Source: Pseudomonas sp. FP453
Lineage (GTDB): Bacteria > Pseudomonadota > Gammaproteobacteria > Pseudomonadales > Pseudomonadaceae
Length of the DNA: 64,000 bases
NCBI RefSeq assembly: GCF_030687495.1
Contig: NZ_CP117435.1
Span: 3,414,501-3,478,500, forward strand
Reading direction: 5' to 3'
The position numbers and the translations under genes are program-made. This document shows, piece by piece, positions 29,543-38,188 of this stretch. Under the pieces are notes generated by a model. It saw only the letters and a program-made list of their open reading frames with translations. It did no database searches and was not told the origin of the DNA. Within the stretch, counting starts at the first letter, position 1; every line of letters starts with the position of its first letter.

Positions 29543-30391
29543 TCACTTGAACTCGACAGGGAAACCAATCGCCGGCTCTGGCAGGTCGACGCCAAACCAC
29601 TGCTTGAACGAAGCCTTGTAGGTGGGGAATTCCACACCGGTCATGGCTTCATGCAGGGCGGTGTTGACGAAGTTCAGCCAGTCCTGGTCGCCACGCTTGA
29701 CCGCGCACGCATAGGTTTGCGGGCTCCAGGCGTAGGCCGGGCTGCGGTAACGGCCGGGGTTCTGCACCATCAGGTATTTGACCGAAGACTGGTCGGTGGC
29801 GGCGGCATCGGCGCGGCCGGAGTTCACCGCCTGGTACATCAGGTCGACGCTGTCGTACTGGTCGACCTTGGCCTTGGGCAGCGCCTGGTGCACCAGCTCT
29901 TCGGCGTACACGTTTTGCAGCACGGCCACGGTCACGCCGTCGCCGGCGGCTTGCAGGTCTTCGATCTCTTTGTATTTGCTGTTGTTGGGCAGCAACAGGC
30001 CCACGCCTTCGCGGTAGTACGGCAGGGTAAACGCGACCTGCTGCGCACGGCTGGCGGTGACGGTAATGAACTGGCAACTCATGTCGACCTTGTCGGTCAG
30101 CAGGTTGGGAATCCGTGCGTCGGACGACTGCACCACAAACTCAACCTTGCTCGGGTCGTTGAACAATCCCTTGGCCACGATGCGGCCGATGTCGATATCA
30201 AACCCTTGCAACTTGCCATCCGCTCCCTGGAAGTGCCACGGCGCATTGGTACTGCCTGTACCTACGATCAGGTGCCCACGCTTGAGCACATCATCGAGCT
30301 TGCTGTCCGCCGCCTGCACGATGCTTGCGAGGGAAGCCGATGCGGCGAAGAGAAAAACACACGCTTTGAACACGGAAGGTCGGTGATGCAT
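29543..30391 (-). CDS. Periplasmic amino acid-type binding protein
   Basis: 282 residues from ATG 30391 (GGAG site). Signal peptide MHHRPSVFKACVFLFAASASLASIVQAA, then an SBP family 3 domain: KLDDVLKRGHLIVGTGSTNAPWHF, GFDIDIGRIVAKGLF, the PNLLTDKVDMSCQFITVTASRAQQVAFTLPYY block, and GRADAAATDQSSVKYL. Usually such proteins bind amino acids or related amino-carboxylates; the Trp/Phe and Arg ligand positions cannot be resolved by eye. First gene of the leftward cluster with a sigma54-like promoter upstream. Confidence 0.9.
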   Translation of the reverse strand: MHHRPSVFKACVFLFAASASLASIVQAADSKLDDVLKRGHLIVGTGSTNAPWHFQGADGKLQGFDIDIGRIVAKGLFNDPSKVEFVVQSSDARIPNLLTDKVDMSCQFITVTASRAQQVAFTLPYYREGVGLLLPNNSKYKEIEDLQAAGDGVTVAVLQNVYAEELVHQALPKAKVDQYDSVDLMYQAVNSGRADAAATDQSSVKYLMVQNPGRYRSPAYAWSPQTYACAVKRGDQDWLNFVNTALHEAMTGVEFPTYKASFKQWFGVDLPEPAIGFPVEFK

Positions 30392-30456
30392 GACAAGCAC
30401 TCCAGGGATTGTGTATTCCGCTATACCGGAACCTAGTATGTAACAACGGAATAGAC

Positions 30457-30472
30457 AGCAGAAAGTGTGCCA
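30457..30472 (-). promoter_or_regulatory. Sigma54-like promoter of the importer cluster
   Basis: Read on the minus strand, TGGCACA-CTTT-CTGCT: GG and GC exactly 10 bases apart and a full TGGCAC box. Start of transcription would fall near 30446, leaving a ~55-base leader. A 5-bp inverted repeat (TTCCG-N6-CGGAA) lies in that leader near 30412-30429. No matching activator gene is next to it, unless the IclR protein acts with a distant RpoN activator. Confidence 0.6.
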
Positions 30473-30724
30473 CACGCTGCAACAGAAAAAAATCCGAGGG
30501 ATAAATTCTTTATAAATCAGCCAGATAAATCTTCGCGGCTGGTGGGGCGTTACGTCAGCAGCTGCGACCGCCCTGCTACCCCAGGCCCCACACTGCGGTG
30601 ACAGGCCCCAATCCCGTGCGCCATTACTGCGTTACCGCGCACCGTTGCAGTGCGCGCGCAGCGTGGAAAAATCCCCACGCTGGACTAGCCTTTGCACATC
30701 CCCGCCGACAAGGATCGCGCCCCG
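30473..30724. other. Divergent intergenic region upstream of the importer cluster
   Basis: About 250 bases. The side near the importer (30480-30540) is AT-rich, as expected for IHF or enhancer sites of a sigma54 promoter. The side near the small exported protein contains GC-rich dyads (around 30541-30600). I see no gene, terminator with T-tract or known RNA motif. Confidence 0.45.
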
Positions 30725-30973
30725 ATGAAGCTCAGCCTCACCCTGGTTTTATGCGCCTGTCTGCTCGCCACCAACGCCTGGGCCAGCAACGACCGCCGCG
30801 ACTGCAAGATAGAACTGCGCAAGCTCAACGAAGCCTTGAGCACCAACTACACCAGCCAGAACCACCACGGCTACCGCCAGGCCAAGGCCTCGCGGGACAA
30901 CCTGGAATACAAGAAATGCGCGAACCAGGCCCGCAAGGCGCGCGAACGCCTGGAGCGTGACGCGAACCTGTGA
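30725..30973 (+). CDS. Small exported protein, unknown function
   Basis: 82 residues from ATG 30725; signal peptide MKLSLTLVLCACLLATNAWA, leaving a mature ~62-residue, highly charged helical protein with two cysteines (one in DRRDCKIEL, one in YKKCANQA) that could form a disulfide. The mature part is Lys/Arg/Glu-rich and ends RKARERLERDANL. I do not recognise the family. It is followed after 76 bases by a thioredoxin-like gene, which might be related to its cysteines, but that is speculation. Confidence 0.6.
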   Translation: MKLSLTLVLCACLLATNAWASNDRRDCKIELRKLNEALSTNYTSQNHHGYRQAKASRDNLEYKKCANQARKARERLERDANL

Positions 30974-31049
30974 AGGTTGACAGTAGACGGTAGTGAATCC
31001 TCGATTTAGCGTTGGCACTCAACTGACGTTGCCCAGGAGGACGACCACC

Positions 31050-31415
31050 ATGGGGCTTGCCACCGCAACAATTGCCAATGCCGAGGACTACCAACGGGTG
31101 CTGAGTTCGTCACGCCCGGTGTTTCTGCTGTTTGTTTCAGCCCACTGCCCTGCGTGTACCGAAGCTGTGCCGCTGTTTGAAATGATTGCCGCCAGATACC
31201 CGAGCGTCATGAGCTTGGTGCTTGACTGTGCACACACCCCAAGACACGGCGAGGTCACGGGCACTCCGACCGGGCTGGTCTATGTCAACGGGCAATTGCA
31301 GGAGAAACTCCAGGGCTTTGGCCCTGAGGAAGGTCAAGCCGCACTCGTGGAGGCCACATTCAAACGCTATGCTAAGCGGCGTCGGCCGATCAAACCCACC
31401 CTTGCACGGCCCTGA
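31050..31415 (+). CDS. Thioredoxin-like protein with CPAC active site
   Basis: 121 residues from ATG 31050 with AGGAGG upstream. Thioredoxin fold core is visible: SSRPVFLLFVSAHCPACTEAVPLFEMIAARYP with a Cys-Pro-Ala-Cys redox pair (about residues 33-36), then the cis-Pro loop TGTPTGLVYVNGQ. No signal peptide, so cytoplasmic. The C-terminus is basic (KRYAKRRRPIK). It differs from TrxA (CGPC), so it is a thioredoxin-family protein rather than a housekeeping thioredoxin. The next gene is a diguanylate cyclase 48 bases on. Confidence 0.8.
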   Translation: MGLATATIANAEDYQRVLSSSRPVFLLFVSAHCPACTEAVPLFEMIAARYPSVMSLVLDCAHTPRHGEVTGTPTGLVYVNGQLQEKLQGFGPEEGQAALVEATFKRYAKRRRPIKPTLARP

Positions 31416-31463
31416 CAGACGTCTACGCTGCTCAATGCAGTCTCAGCCGAGCCAGGGTCAGCA

Positions 31464-32543
31464 ATGTTCAAGACCATTGAAGCCGAAGTCCTCAAGAAAC
31501 TCCCCTCACCTGCCCTGCAACTTGAGTTCGCCCAGCATGATTTCGAGCGACTCAAGCCCTTTTGCCTGTTGATCTACCTCGCCAGCATCAGCATCTGGCT
31601 GGTGTTCAACCTGATCGTCAGCTTTCGCGGCGGCCAGGGTTTTACCTTCTATTCAGTGATATTTCTCAGCGCACTGTTGATCACCACGCTGGTGCTGGCC
31701 TTCAACACCCAGGTGCGCCACTTCCAGTGGATCAACCTGATCTTCGTCAGCATCATCGCCATCGGCATCCGCCTGGTGATCGAAGGCCTGCCCATGGACC
31801 TGCACCCCGGCTGGCTGATCCTCGGCGCGTCGACCATTTTGTACAGTGCCTCCGTGCTGCCGCTGAACCGCTGGGCATTCGCCGCTACGCTGGTGATCAC
31901 CTGGGTGGTACTCAACCCGTTCTATCTCACCGAAACCTCGGTGCTGGAAGTCAAAGGCACTACGGTGTTCTTCTATTCCAGCTTTCTCAGCCTGCTGACC
32001 CTCTACAGTTTCCTCAAGCTGCGCCAGGTCAAGCTGAGCAACTACATCATGGCCAAGCTGCTGCTGGACCAGGCCTACGTGGACACCCTGACCGACATCC
32101 CCAACCGCCGCGCGTTCATGGCCAACGCCGGGCAAAAGCTCGCCCACCAGCCGCGCACACACGACCATTACCTGGCGATGATCGACATCGACAATTTCAA
32201 GAAAGTGAATGACCGGTTTGGCCACGACGTTGGCGACGATGTGCTCAAGCGTGTCGCCCACGACATCCGCGCCGTGATGAACGACTACGACTACGCGCGC
32301 CTTGGCGGCGAAGAATTTGCCATTTACCTGGCAGGAGTACGCCGCGAAGACGCGGCGCAGTTGGCGGACCGGCTGTGCGCCCAGGTGCGGGCGCACGCCG
32401 GCCAACACCCGGTGACCATCAGCATCGGCCTGGCCCGGGTGGAGGATGGCGAAACCCTGAACCAGGTGCTGATCAAGGCGGACCAGGCGTTGTATGTGTC
32501 AAAACATGCGGGCAAGGACCGCTTTACGTTTCACGCACCATAG
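31464..32543 (+). CDS. Membrane-anchored diguanylate cyclase (GGDEF)
   Basis: 359 residues: about six hydrophobic helices between residues 33 and 190, then a GGDEF domain starting TLTDIPNRRAFM with metal-binding Asp in IDIDNFKKVNDRFGHDVGDDVL and the active-site signature GGEEF (near residue 285). The RxxD inhibitory site normally a few residues upstream is absent, so product feedback is probably lost. It should make cyclic di-GMP from GTP at the inner membrane. No EAL domain. Its 3' end overlaps the convergent TerC/CorC gene by 20 bases. Confidence 0.9.
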   Translation: MFKTIEAEVLKKLPSPALQLEFAQHDFERLKPFCLLIYLASISIWLVFNLIVSFRGGQGFTFYSVIFLSALLITTLVLAFNTQVRHFQWINLIFVSIIAIGIRLVIEGLPMDLHPGWLILGASTILYSASVLPLNRWAFAATLVITWVVLNPFYLTETSVLEVKGTTVFFYSSFLSLLTLYSFLKLRQVKLSNYIMAKLLLDQAYVDTLTDIPNRRAFMANAGQKLAHQPRTHDHYLAMIDIDNFKKVNDRFGHDVGDDVLKRVAHDIRAVMNDYDYARLGGEEFAIYLAGVRREDAAQLADRLCAQVRAHAGQHPVTISIGLARVEDGETLNQVLIKADQALYVSKHAGKDRFTFHAP

Positions 32544-34081
32544 CCACCTGGGTCACCCGCCGCTCCTCGACGGCCGCCACGGTCAGGCGCCAGCCGTCGT
32601 ACACCAGGCTGTCGCCCACCACCGGCAGGCGGTCCAGCAGGCTCATCACCAAGCCGGCGAGGGTCTGATAGTCGTCGGTCGCCGTGGCGTTGAAGCCGGT
32701 GCGTTGGCGGATCTGGTTGAGGTTGAGCGCGCCATTCACTCGAAAACCTGCGCCGTCCTCGACAATGTCCGGTCCCTCGATTTCACTGGCGTCGGGCAGT
32801 TCACCGGCGATGGATTCGAGAATGTCGGTCATGCTCAACACGCCCATGAAGTCACCGAATTCGTTGATGACGAAGGCGATGTGCGTGGATTCCTGGCGCA
32901 TCTGCTCCAGGGCGTTGAGCACCGAGAAACTCTCCAGCAGGTTGATCGCCCGGCGTGCCAGGTGCTCCAGGTTTGGCTCGTTGCCGGCCAGGTATTCCTT
33001 GAGCAGCTCCTTCTTGTGCACAAAGCCCAGGGGTTCATCCACCGCGCCATTACGGATCAGCGGCAGGCGCGAGTAGGACGAATGCATCAGCTTCAGGCGA
33101 ATCGTCTCGGCATCGTCCGCCAAGTCGATGTAATCAACCTTGGCCCGCGGCGTCATCAACGTACGGATCGGCCGCTCGGCCAATTGCAGCACGCCGCTGA
33201 TCATCACGCGCTCGCGGCGATCAAACAGCGGGCCTTGCGCGGTATCCGGCTCGCCCCAACAGGTCGGCCACCTCTTCACCCACTTCTTCCACCGCCAGGC
33301 TGCGCCCGCCGAGCAAGCGCATCACCGCATGGGCCGTGCGCTCACGCACTGGCAACACGCCTTGCGCCGACTTCTTGCGACGGGCGCGGGCAATCTGGTT
33401 GAACACTTCGATCAGGATCGAGAAACCGATGGCCGCATACAGGTAGCCCTTCGGAATATGGAAGCCCAGGCCTTCGGCGGTCAGGGCAAAACCGATCATC
33501 ATCAAGAAGCCCAGGCAGAGCATGATCACCGTCGGGTGCGCATTGACGAAGCGGGTCAACGGCTTGCTCGCGACGATCATCACGCCGATGGACACGATGA
33601 CCGCAATCATCATCACCGCCAGTTCATCCACCATGCCCACGGCGGTAATCACCGCATCGAGGGAGAACACGGCGTCGAGCACCACGATCTGCGCCACGAT
33701 CGGCCAGAACATCGCGTAGGCCGCATTGCCACTGCGCTGGGCGACGTGGCCTTCGAGGCGTTCGTGCAATTCCATGGTGGCCTTGAACAACAGGAACACA
33801 CCACCAAACAGCATGATCAGGTCGCGGCCGGAGAAGCTCTTGTCGAACACCTCGAACAGCGGCTGGGTGAGGGTCACCAACCACGAAATACTCGCCAGCA
33901 GGCCCAGGCGCATCAACAGCGCCAGGGACAAGCCGATCAAGCGCGCACGGTCACGCTGCTCGGGCGGCAACTTGTCCGCGAGGATCGCGATAAACACCAG
34001 GTTGTCGATACCCAGCACCAGTTCCAGCACAATCAAGGTCAACAGGCCGAGCCAGGCCGTTGGATCCGCTAACCATTCCAT
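32524..34081 (-). pseudogene. TerC-CBS-CorC membrane protein, one frameshift
   Basis: Conceptual product ~518 residues, as in E. coli YoaE/YegH: a TerC domain of about seven helices ([27 protein letters not shown].., with the metal-site GIDNLVF and SLDAVITA), a basic linker, a CBS pair (IRTLMTPRAKVDYIDL, GVLSMTDILESIAGE) and a CorC_HlyC domain at the end. The frame breaks once in a run of four C at 33254-33257: removing one restores [22 protein letters not shown]. Both halves are otherwise intact, so an assembly error is a serious possibility. The family is linked to metal ion transport, and a proline-rich leader ORF precedes it. Confidence 0.8.
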
Positions 34082-34106
34082 TTATAGAGTCTCTTTAATT
34101 CGAAGT

Positions 34107-34244
34107 TCAGAATGCCGGGCACAGCAATGCGCGGTCAGTGGACCGGGACAAGGTTAGCAGTCGAAATACGGGATGCTTCAGCGGGAACGGCAGCAGCGGA
34201 TGTCTTGGGGAAAGACGACTGGGGGGCTCCGAGAGGGTGTTCAT
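34107..34244 (-). CDS. Possible proline-rich leader peptide upstream of terC/corC
   Basis: A 45-codon frame starts at ATG 34244, with AGGA about ten bases before it, and ends at TGA 34107-34109, 26 bases upstream of the TerC start at 34081. The peptide is rich in proline (9 of 45, including PPSRLSPRHPLLPFPLKHP) and leucine. Transport genes for divalent cations are sometimes controlled by proline-rich leader peptides (mgtL type), so this could be an attenuator ORF. There is no proof of translation and it may be chance. Confidence 0.35.
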   Translation of the reverse strand: MNTLSEPPSRLSPRHPLLPFPLKHPVFRLLTLSRSTDRALLCPAF

Positions 34245-34334
34245 GCAAATCCTGCGATAAAAAAGGACTTGAATCGTACAGCTGAAAGGTAAATTTCCTA
34301 CAACGCAAAACTATTACAAGATCTGTAATCGTGT

Positions 34335-35204
34335 TCAGCGCGCCGCTTTTACCTGCTGGATAAACCGCGCGACCGCCGGTGCTTTTTCAAACCGGCGGTG
34401 AATCAGCGACAGCCACGACGATGCGTCACTGCCTTGAATGGGCCGGTACAGCACATTCGGCAGCGTCACATGCCCCACCACCGACGCCGGCACCACCGCA
34501 ACGCCCTGCCCCAGCGAGACCAGCGCCAGCACCGCGACCAAACCACCCGGCTGCGGCCCCAGGCGCGGCGCATAACCGCCCTGGGCGGCCACATGCAGCG
34601 TGCCGCTGATCTGCTCCGGCAGGATAAAGGTCTCGTTTTGCAGGTGTTCGCAGCCGATGGCTTTCAATCCCAGCAGCCAGGAACCTTGCGCCACGGCCAG
34701 GACAAACCCTTCGCTGTCCAGGCGTACCGCTTCCACGCCATCGGGCAGGGTCATGGGCGAGCGGACGTAACCAATGTCATAACGCCCATCCGCCACCGCG
34801 CCTGGCAATGCGGCCATCGCGCATTCGCGCACATTCACGCTCACATCGGGAAACGCCTGGCTGAACGCCTGCATCTGCCGCTGCAACACGCCGCCATACA
34901 CCGCTGATGCCACATAACCCAGTTCGATATGCCCGATATCGCCGCGCCCGGCCCGCTGGGCATGGCGCTGGGCGCATTCGAATTGGCGCACGGTGGCTTC
35001 CGCTTCCTGCACCAGGGCCGCGCCCGCTTCGGTCAGGCTGACTTCGCGCTGCTGGCGGATAAACAAGCGCGTGCCCAGGGCGGTTTCCATGTCCTGGATC
35101 TGCCGGCTCAAGGTCGGCGGCGCGATGCCCAGTTGCTCGGCGGCGCGGGTGAAGTTGCGTTGCCGGGCCACGGCCAGGAAGTAGCGGAAGTGACGAATTT
35201 CCAT
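34335..35204 (-). CDS. LysR-family transcriptional regulator
   Basis: 289 residues: start MEIRHFRYFLAVARQRNFTRAAEQLGIAPPTLSRQIQDMETALGTRLFIRQQREVSLTEAG is a complete LysR winged helix with dimerisation helix, followed by the periplasmic-binding-like effector domain (GHIELGYVASAVYGGVLQ). It is divergent from an MFS drug-type transporter, with 151 bases between the starts, the usual arrangement in which the regulator controls both genes. Effector unknown. Confidence 0.9.
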   Translation of the reverse strand: MEIRHFRYFLAVARQRNFTRAAEQLGIAPPTLSRQIQDMETALGTRLFIRQQREVSLTEAGAALVQEAEATVRQFECAQRHAQRAGRGDIGHIELGYVASAVYGGVLQRQMQAFSQAFPDVSVNVRECAMAALPGAVADGRYDIGYVRSPMTLPDGVEAVRLDSEGFVLAVAQGSWLLGLKAIGCEHLQNETFILPEQISGTLHVAAQGGYAPRLGPQPGGLVAVLALVSLGQGVAVVPASVVGHVTLPNVLYRPIQGSDASSWLSLIHRRFEKAPAVARFIQQVKAAR

Positions 35205-35237
35205 CGCAGGATTAGCTCAAAGGTAATGAAGTTCTTA

Positions 35238-35257
35238 TTGCCACCTAACAAAGGCAA
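35238..35257. promoter_or_regulatory. Candidate LysR operator between regulator and MFS gene
   Basis: TTGCC-N10-GGCAA inverted repeat in the divergent intergenic region, containing a T-N11-A pattern as in LysR boxes. Position suits shared control of both genes. Confidence 0.35.
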
Positions 35258-35355
35258 CGTTGGACGACGATAAGCTGGGCCAATCCTAACAGCCAGAGAG
35301 CCTTTGCGATGCCTTGCGATTTCACACCCACCATTGCCTGCCGGGTAATCTGCCC

Positions 35356-36903
35356 ATGAAGCCCGTCAGCCCACGCTTGACGTTGCTCACCGCCTCCGGC
35401 GTCTGCTCGCTGATCGTGCTCGACACCAATATCGTCGCGGTCACCCTGCCGAGCATCGCCCGCGACCTGGGGGCCAATTTCGCCGATATCGAGTGGGTCG
35501 TCAGCGCCTATATGCTGGCCTTCGCCGCGCTGCTGTTGCCCGCCGGTAGCCTTGCCGACCGCTTCGGGCGCAAGAAAACCCTGGTCTGGGGCTTGAGTAT
35601 TTTCATCCTCGCGTCCCTGGGTTGCGGCGCTGCGCCCAGCGCGTTGTGGCTGGACATCGCCCGCGCCGTCAAAGGCGTCGGTGCAGCGCTGTTGCTGACC
35701 TCGGCCCTGGCGTCCATCGGCCACACCTTCCACGATGAGGTGGAGCGCGCCAAAGCCTGGGCCTTCTGGGGCGCGTGCATGGGCGTGGCGATGACCGCCG
35801 CGCCGACCCTCGGCGGTCTGATTACCGAGTACCTGGGCTGGCGCTGGATTTTCTACCTCAACCTGCCCGTGGGCCTGGCACTGATGGCGCTGGTACTGCG
35901 GGCCATCCCGGAATCCCGCGATACCCAGTCCGCCCGCCTTGATCCCTGGGGCAGCCTGGCGTTCAGCGCCAGCCTGCTGTGCCTGATCTGGGGGCTGATC
36001 GAGGCCAACCGCATCGGCTGGGACAACCCGCTGACCTATGCGCGCCTGCTAGGTGGCGCGGCGCTGTTGGCCGTATTTGTGCTGGTCGAACGCGTGCAGC
36101 AACGGCCGATGGTGGACCTGCAACTGTTTCGCCAGCCGCGTTTTATCGGCGCCTTGCTCGGAATGTTCGCCTACGCCGGGTGCGCGCAAGTGATGATGAC
36201 GCTGCTGCCCTTCTACCTGCAGAACGGCCTGGGGTTCTCCGCCATCGCGTCGGGCCTGGGCATGTTGCCGTTCGCCCTGACCATGCTGGTGTGCCCCCGT
36301 ATCGGCGCACGCCTGGCGGGGCGTTTTACCCCGGCGACGATGATGGCCGCCGGCTTGACCCTGGTGGGCTGCGGCAACTTGCTCAGCGCGTGGGCGGTGA
36401 ATGCGGGCGGTTACCTGCCCTTCGCCTTGGCGATTGCGGTCACGGGGGCCGGCGCGGGCTTGCTCAATGGCGATACGCAGAAAAACATCATGGCCTGCGT
36501 GCCGCGCGACCGTGTCGGGATGGCCTCGGGGATGAGTACCACCATGCGTTTCAGCGCGATCATGCTGGCCATTGGCGTGTATGGGGCGTTGTTGAGCAGC
36601 CACAGTGAGCAATTGTTGGGGGCGAGTATCGATGCGCAGTGGCAGGGCCAGGTGGCCGGGATCGCGTCGCGGGTGGTGGCCGGTGACATGCCAGCGGCGA
36701 TGGGGTTGTTGCCGGCGTCGGCAAGGGCCGGTGTGCAACCGCTGGCACAGCAGGCGTTTGTCGGTGGTTTCGGTGGGGTGTTGTGGGTGGCGGGATGGTT
36801 GGGGTTGCTGGGGGCGTTGGTGGTGGGGCTGCTGATGCGCTACCCGATCAATGTGGGAGCGGGCTTGCCCGCGATTACAGGGCGTCAGTCGATACATGAG
36901 TGA
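35356..36903 (+). CDS. DHA2-type MFS exporter (14 helices) with REP-derived C-terminus
   Basis: 515 residues from ATG 35356. Features of the EmrB/QacA group: ASGVCSLIVLDTNIVAVTLPSIARDL in helix 1, LADRFGRKKTLVWG motif A, helix 5 motif C region GGLITEYLGWRWIFYLNLPVGL, and about 14 hydrophobic segments. Exports small drugs by proton antiport; substrate unknown, perhaps an effector of the divergent LysR protein. The last ~17 codons (NVGAGLPAITGRQSIHE) are encoded by the left arm and spacer of a REP unit, so the natural C-terminus has been replaced or extended by the repeat insertion. Confidence 0.88.
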   Translation: MKPVSPRLTLLTASGVCSLIVLDTNIVAVTLPSIARDLGANFADIEWVVSAYMLAFAALLLPAGSLADRFGRKKTLVWGLSIFILASLGCGAAPSALWLDIARAVKGVGAALLLTSALASIGHTFHDEVERAKAWAFWGACMGVAMTAAPTLGGLITEYLGWRWIFYLNLPVGLALMALVLRAIPESRDTQSARLDPWGSLAFSASLLCLIWGLIEANRIGWDNPLTYARLLGGAALLAVFVLVERVQQRPMVDLQLFRQPRFIGALLGMFAYAGCAQVMMTLLPFYLQNGLGFSAIASGLGMLPFALTMLVCPRIGARLAGRFTPATMMAAGLTLVGCGNLLSAWAVNAGGYLPFALAIAVTGAGAGLLNGDTQKNIMACVPRDRVGMASGMSTTMRFSAIMLAIGVYGALLSSHSEQLLGASIDAQWQGQVAGIASRVVAGDMPAAMGLLPASARAGVQPLAQQAFVGGFGGVLWVAGWLGLLGALVVGLLMRYPINVGAGLPAITGRQSIHE

Positions 36904-36940
36904 CTGATCCACCGCATTCGCGGGCAAGCCCGCTCCCACA
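36852..36940. repeat. REP doublet (B-type arms) overlapping a coding end
   Basis: Inverted arms TGTGGGAGCGGGCTTGCCCGCGAT and ATTCGCGGGCAAGCCCGCTCCCACA. The MFS stop codon TGA lies in the spacer at 36901-36903, so the left arm is translated. Confidence 0.9.
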
Positions 36941-36968
36941 AGGGACTGCTAACATCCGAGAGGTCGGA

Positions 36969-37994
36969 TTACCAAAAGCGCTGCTGGGTCAACCGGCTCC
37001 ACCAGGTCAGCAGCACGCGGTCCACTGAACCGCTGGCCGCCAGGCCCACACGTTCCTGCAAGCTTTTGCGCTCGGCATAGTGCAGGTGGAACACCTCGGC
37101 GGTCTTGGCCTTGGTCGCCAGGTATTCGTCGCTGGTTTGCAGTTCGTCCACCAGTTGTTTGTCGAGCGCGGCAACACCCAGCCACACTTCCCCTGTCGCC
37201 ACCTCATCGATCGCCAACTGCGGGCGATAGCGCGAGACGAAGTTCTTGAACAACTGATGGGTGATATCCAGGTCTTCCTGGAACTTCTCCCGGCCCTTCT
37301 CGGTATTTTCGCCAAACACCGTGAGGGTGCGCTTGTACTCACCGGCGGTCAGCACTTCAAAGTCGATGTCGTGCTTTTTCAGCAAGCGGTTGACGTTGGG
37401 CAGCTGCGCGACCACGCCAATCGAACCGAGGATGGCGAACGGGGCGCTGATAATTTTCTCGCCGATGCACGCCATCATGTAGCCGCCGCTGGCCGCGACC
37501 TTGTCGATGCACACGGTCAGCGGCACGCCCGCCTGGCGGATACGCGCCAGTTGCGACGACGCCAGGCCGTAGCTATGGACCATGCCGCCACCGCTTTCCA
37601 GGCGCAGCACCACTTCGTCCTTGGGTGTGGCAAGGCTGAGCAGCGCAGTGATTTCATGGCGCAGGCTTTCGGTGGCCGAGGCCTTGATGTCGCCATCGAA
37701 ATCCAGCACAAACACCCGTGGCTTGGCCTCGGGCTTTTTCTTGCTGTTCTTCTTTTCGGCTTTGCTTTCGGACTTGCGCAAGGCCTTGAGCTGGTCCTTG
37801 TCGAGCAGGGTGGATTCCAGGCGCTCGCGCAGGCCCTTGTAGAAATCATTGAGTTTGCTGACCTGCAATTGGCCAGCGGATTTGCGACGACCTTTGCTGC
37901 GCAAGGCGGCGAAGCTGATCAGTACCACCAGAATAGCGACCACCAGGGTGACGGTCTTCGCTAAGAAGCTCGCGTATTCGGCCAGAAAATCCAT
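36969..37994 (-). CDS. sohB: Protease SohB, S49 family
   Basis: 341 residues with an N-terminal membrane helix (TVTLVVAILVVLISFAAL), a lysine-rich linker (KSESKAEKKNSKKKPEAKPR) and a peptidase S49 domain: FVLDFDGDIKASATESL, LRLESGGGMVHSYG, the nucleophile Ser in DKVAASGGYMMACIGE and the catalytic Lys in TAGEYKRTLT. This is the SohB inner-membrane signal-peptide-peptidase-like enzyme. Length agrees with E. coli SohB (~349). Preceded by AAGGAG. Confidence 0.92.
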   Translation of the reverse strand: MDFLAEYASFLAKTVTLVVAILVVLISFAALRSKGRRKSAGQLQVSKLNDFYKGLRERLESTLLDKDQLKALRKSESKAEKKNSKKKPEAKPRVFVLDFDGDIKASATESLRHEITALLSLATPKDEVVLRLESGGGMVHSYGLASSQLARIRQAGVPLTVCIDKVAASGGYMMACIGEKIISAPFAILGSIGVVAQLPNVNRLLKKHDIDFEVLTAGEYKRTLTVFGENTEKGREKFQEDLDITHQLFKNFVSRYRPQLAIDEVATGEVWLGVAALDKQLVDELQTSDEYLATKAKTAEVFHLHYAERKSLQERVGLAASGSVDRVLLTWWSRLTQQRFW

Positions 37995-38188
37995 GTTGCT
38001 CCTTACAAGTGCAGTGCGCCAGGCGCGGATTGCCCCAGCATACCGGCGGCACCGCGTTCGGGCCAGTGATCAAACCGCCAGCAAGCGGGCCTCCAACGGG
38101 CTTTTAAAACAAGCGTATGTTTTTCCATTGACAGCTCGCAGGCATCCCCATAACCTCGCCAGACTTTCAACGTACCGGGAAAACGGAC

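Noticed and set aside
34082..34260. Possible yybP-ykoY Mn2+ riboswitch before the TerC gene
   Set aside because: TerC-type genes often have this riboswitch, and GGGACAAGG-like words occur, but on the wrong strand and without the conserved core loops. The leader ORF explains the region better.
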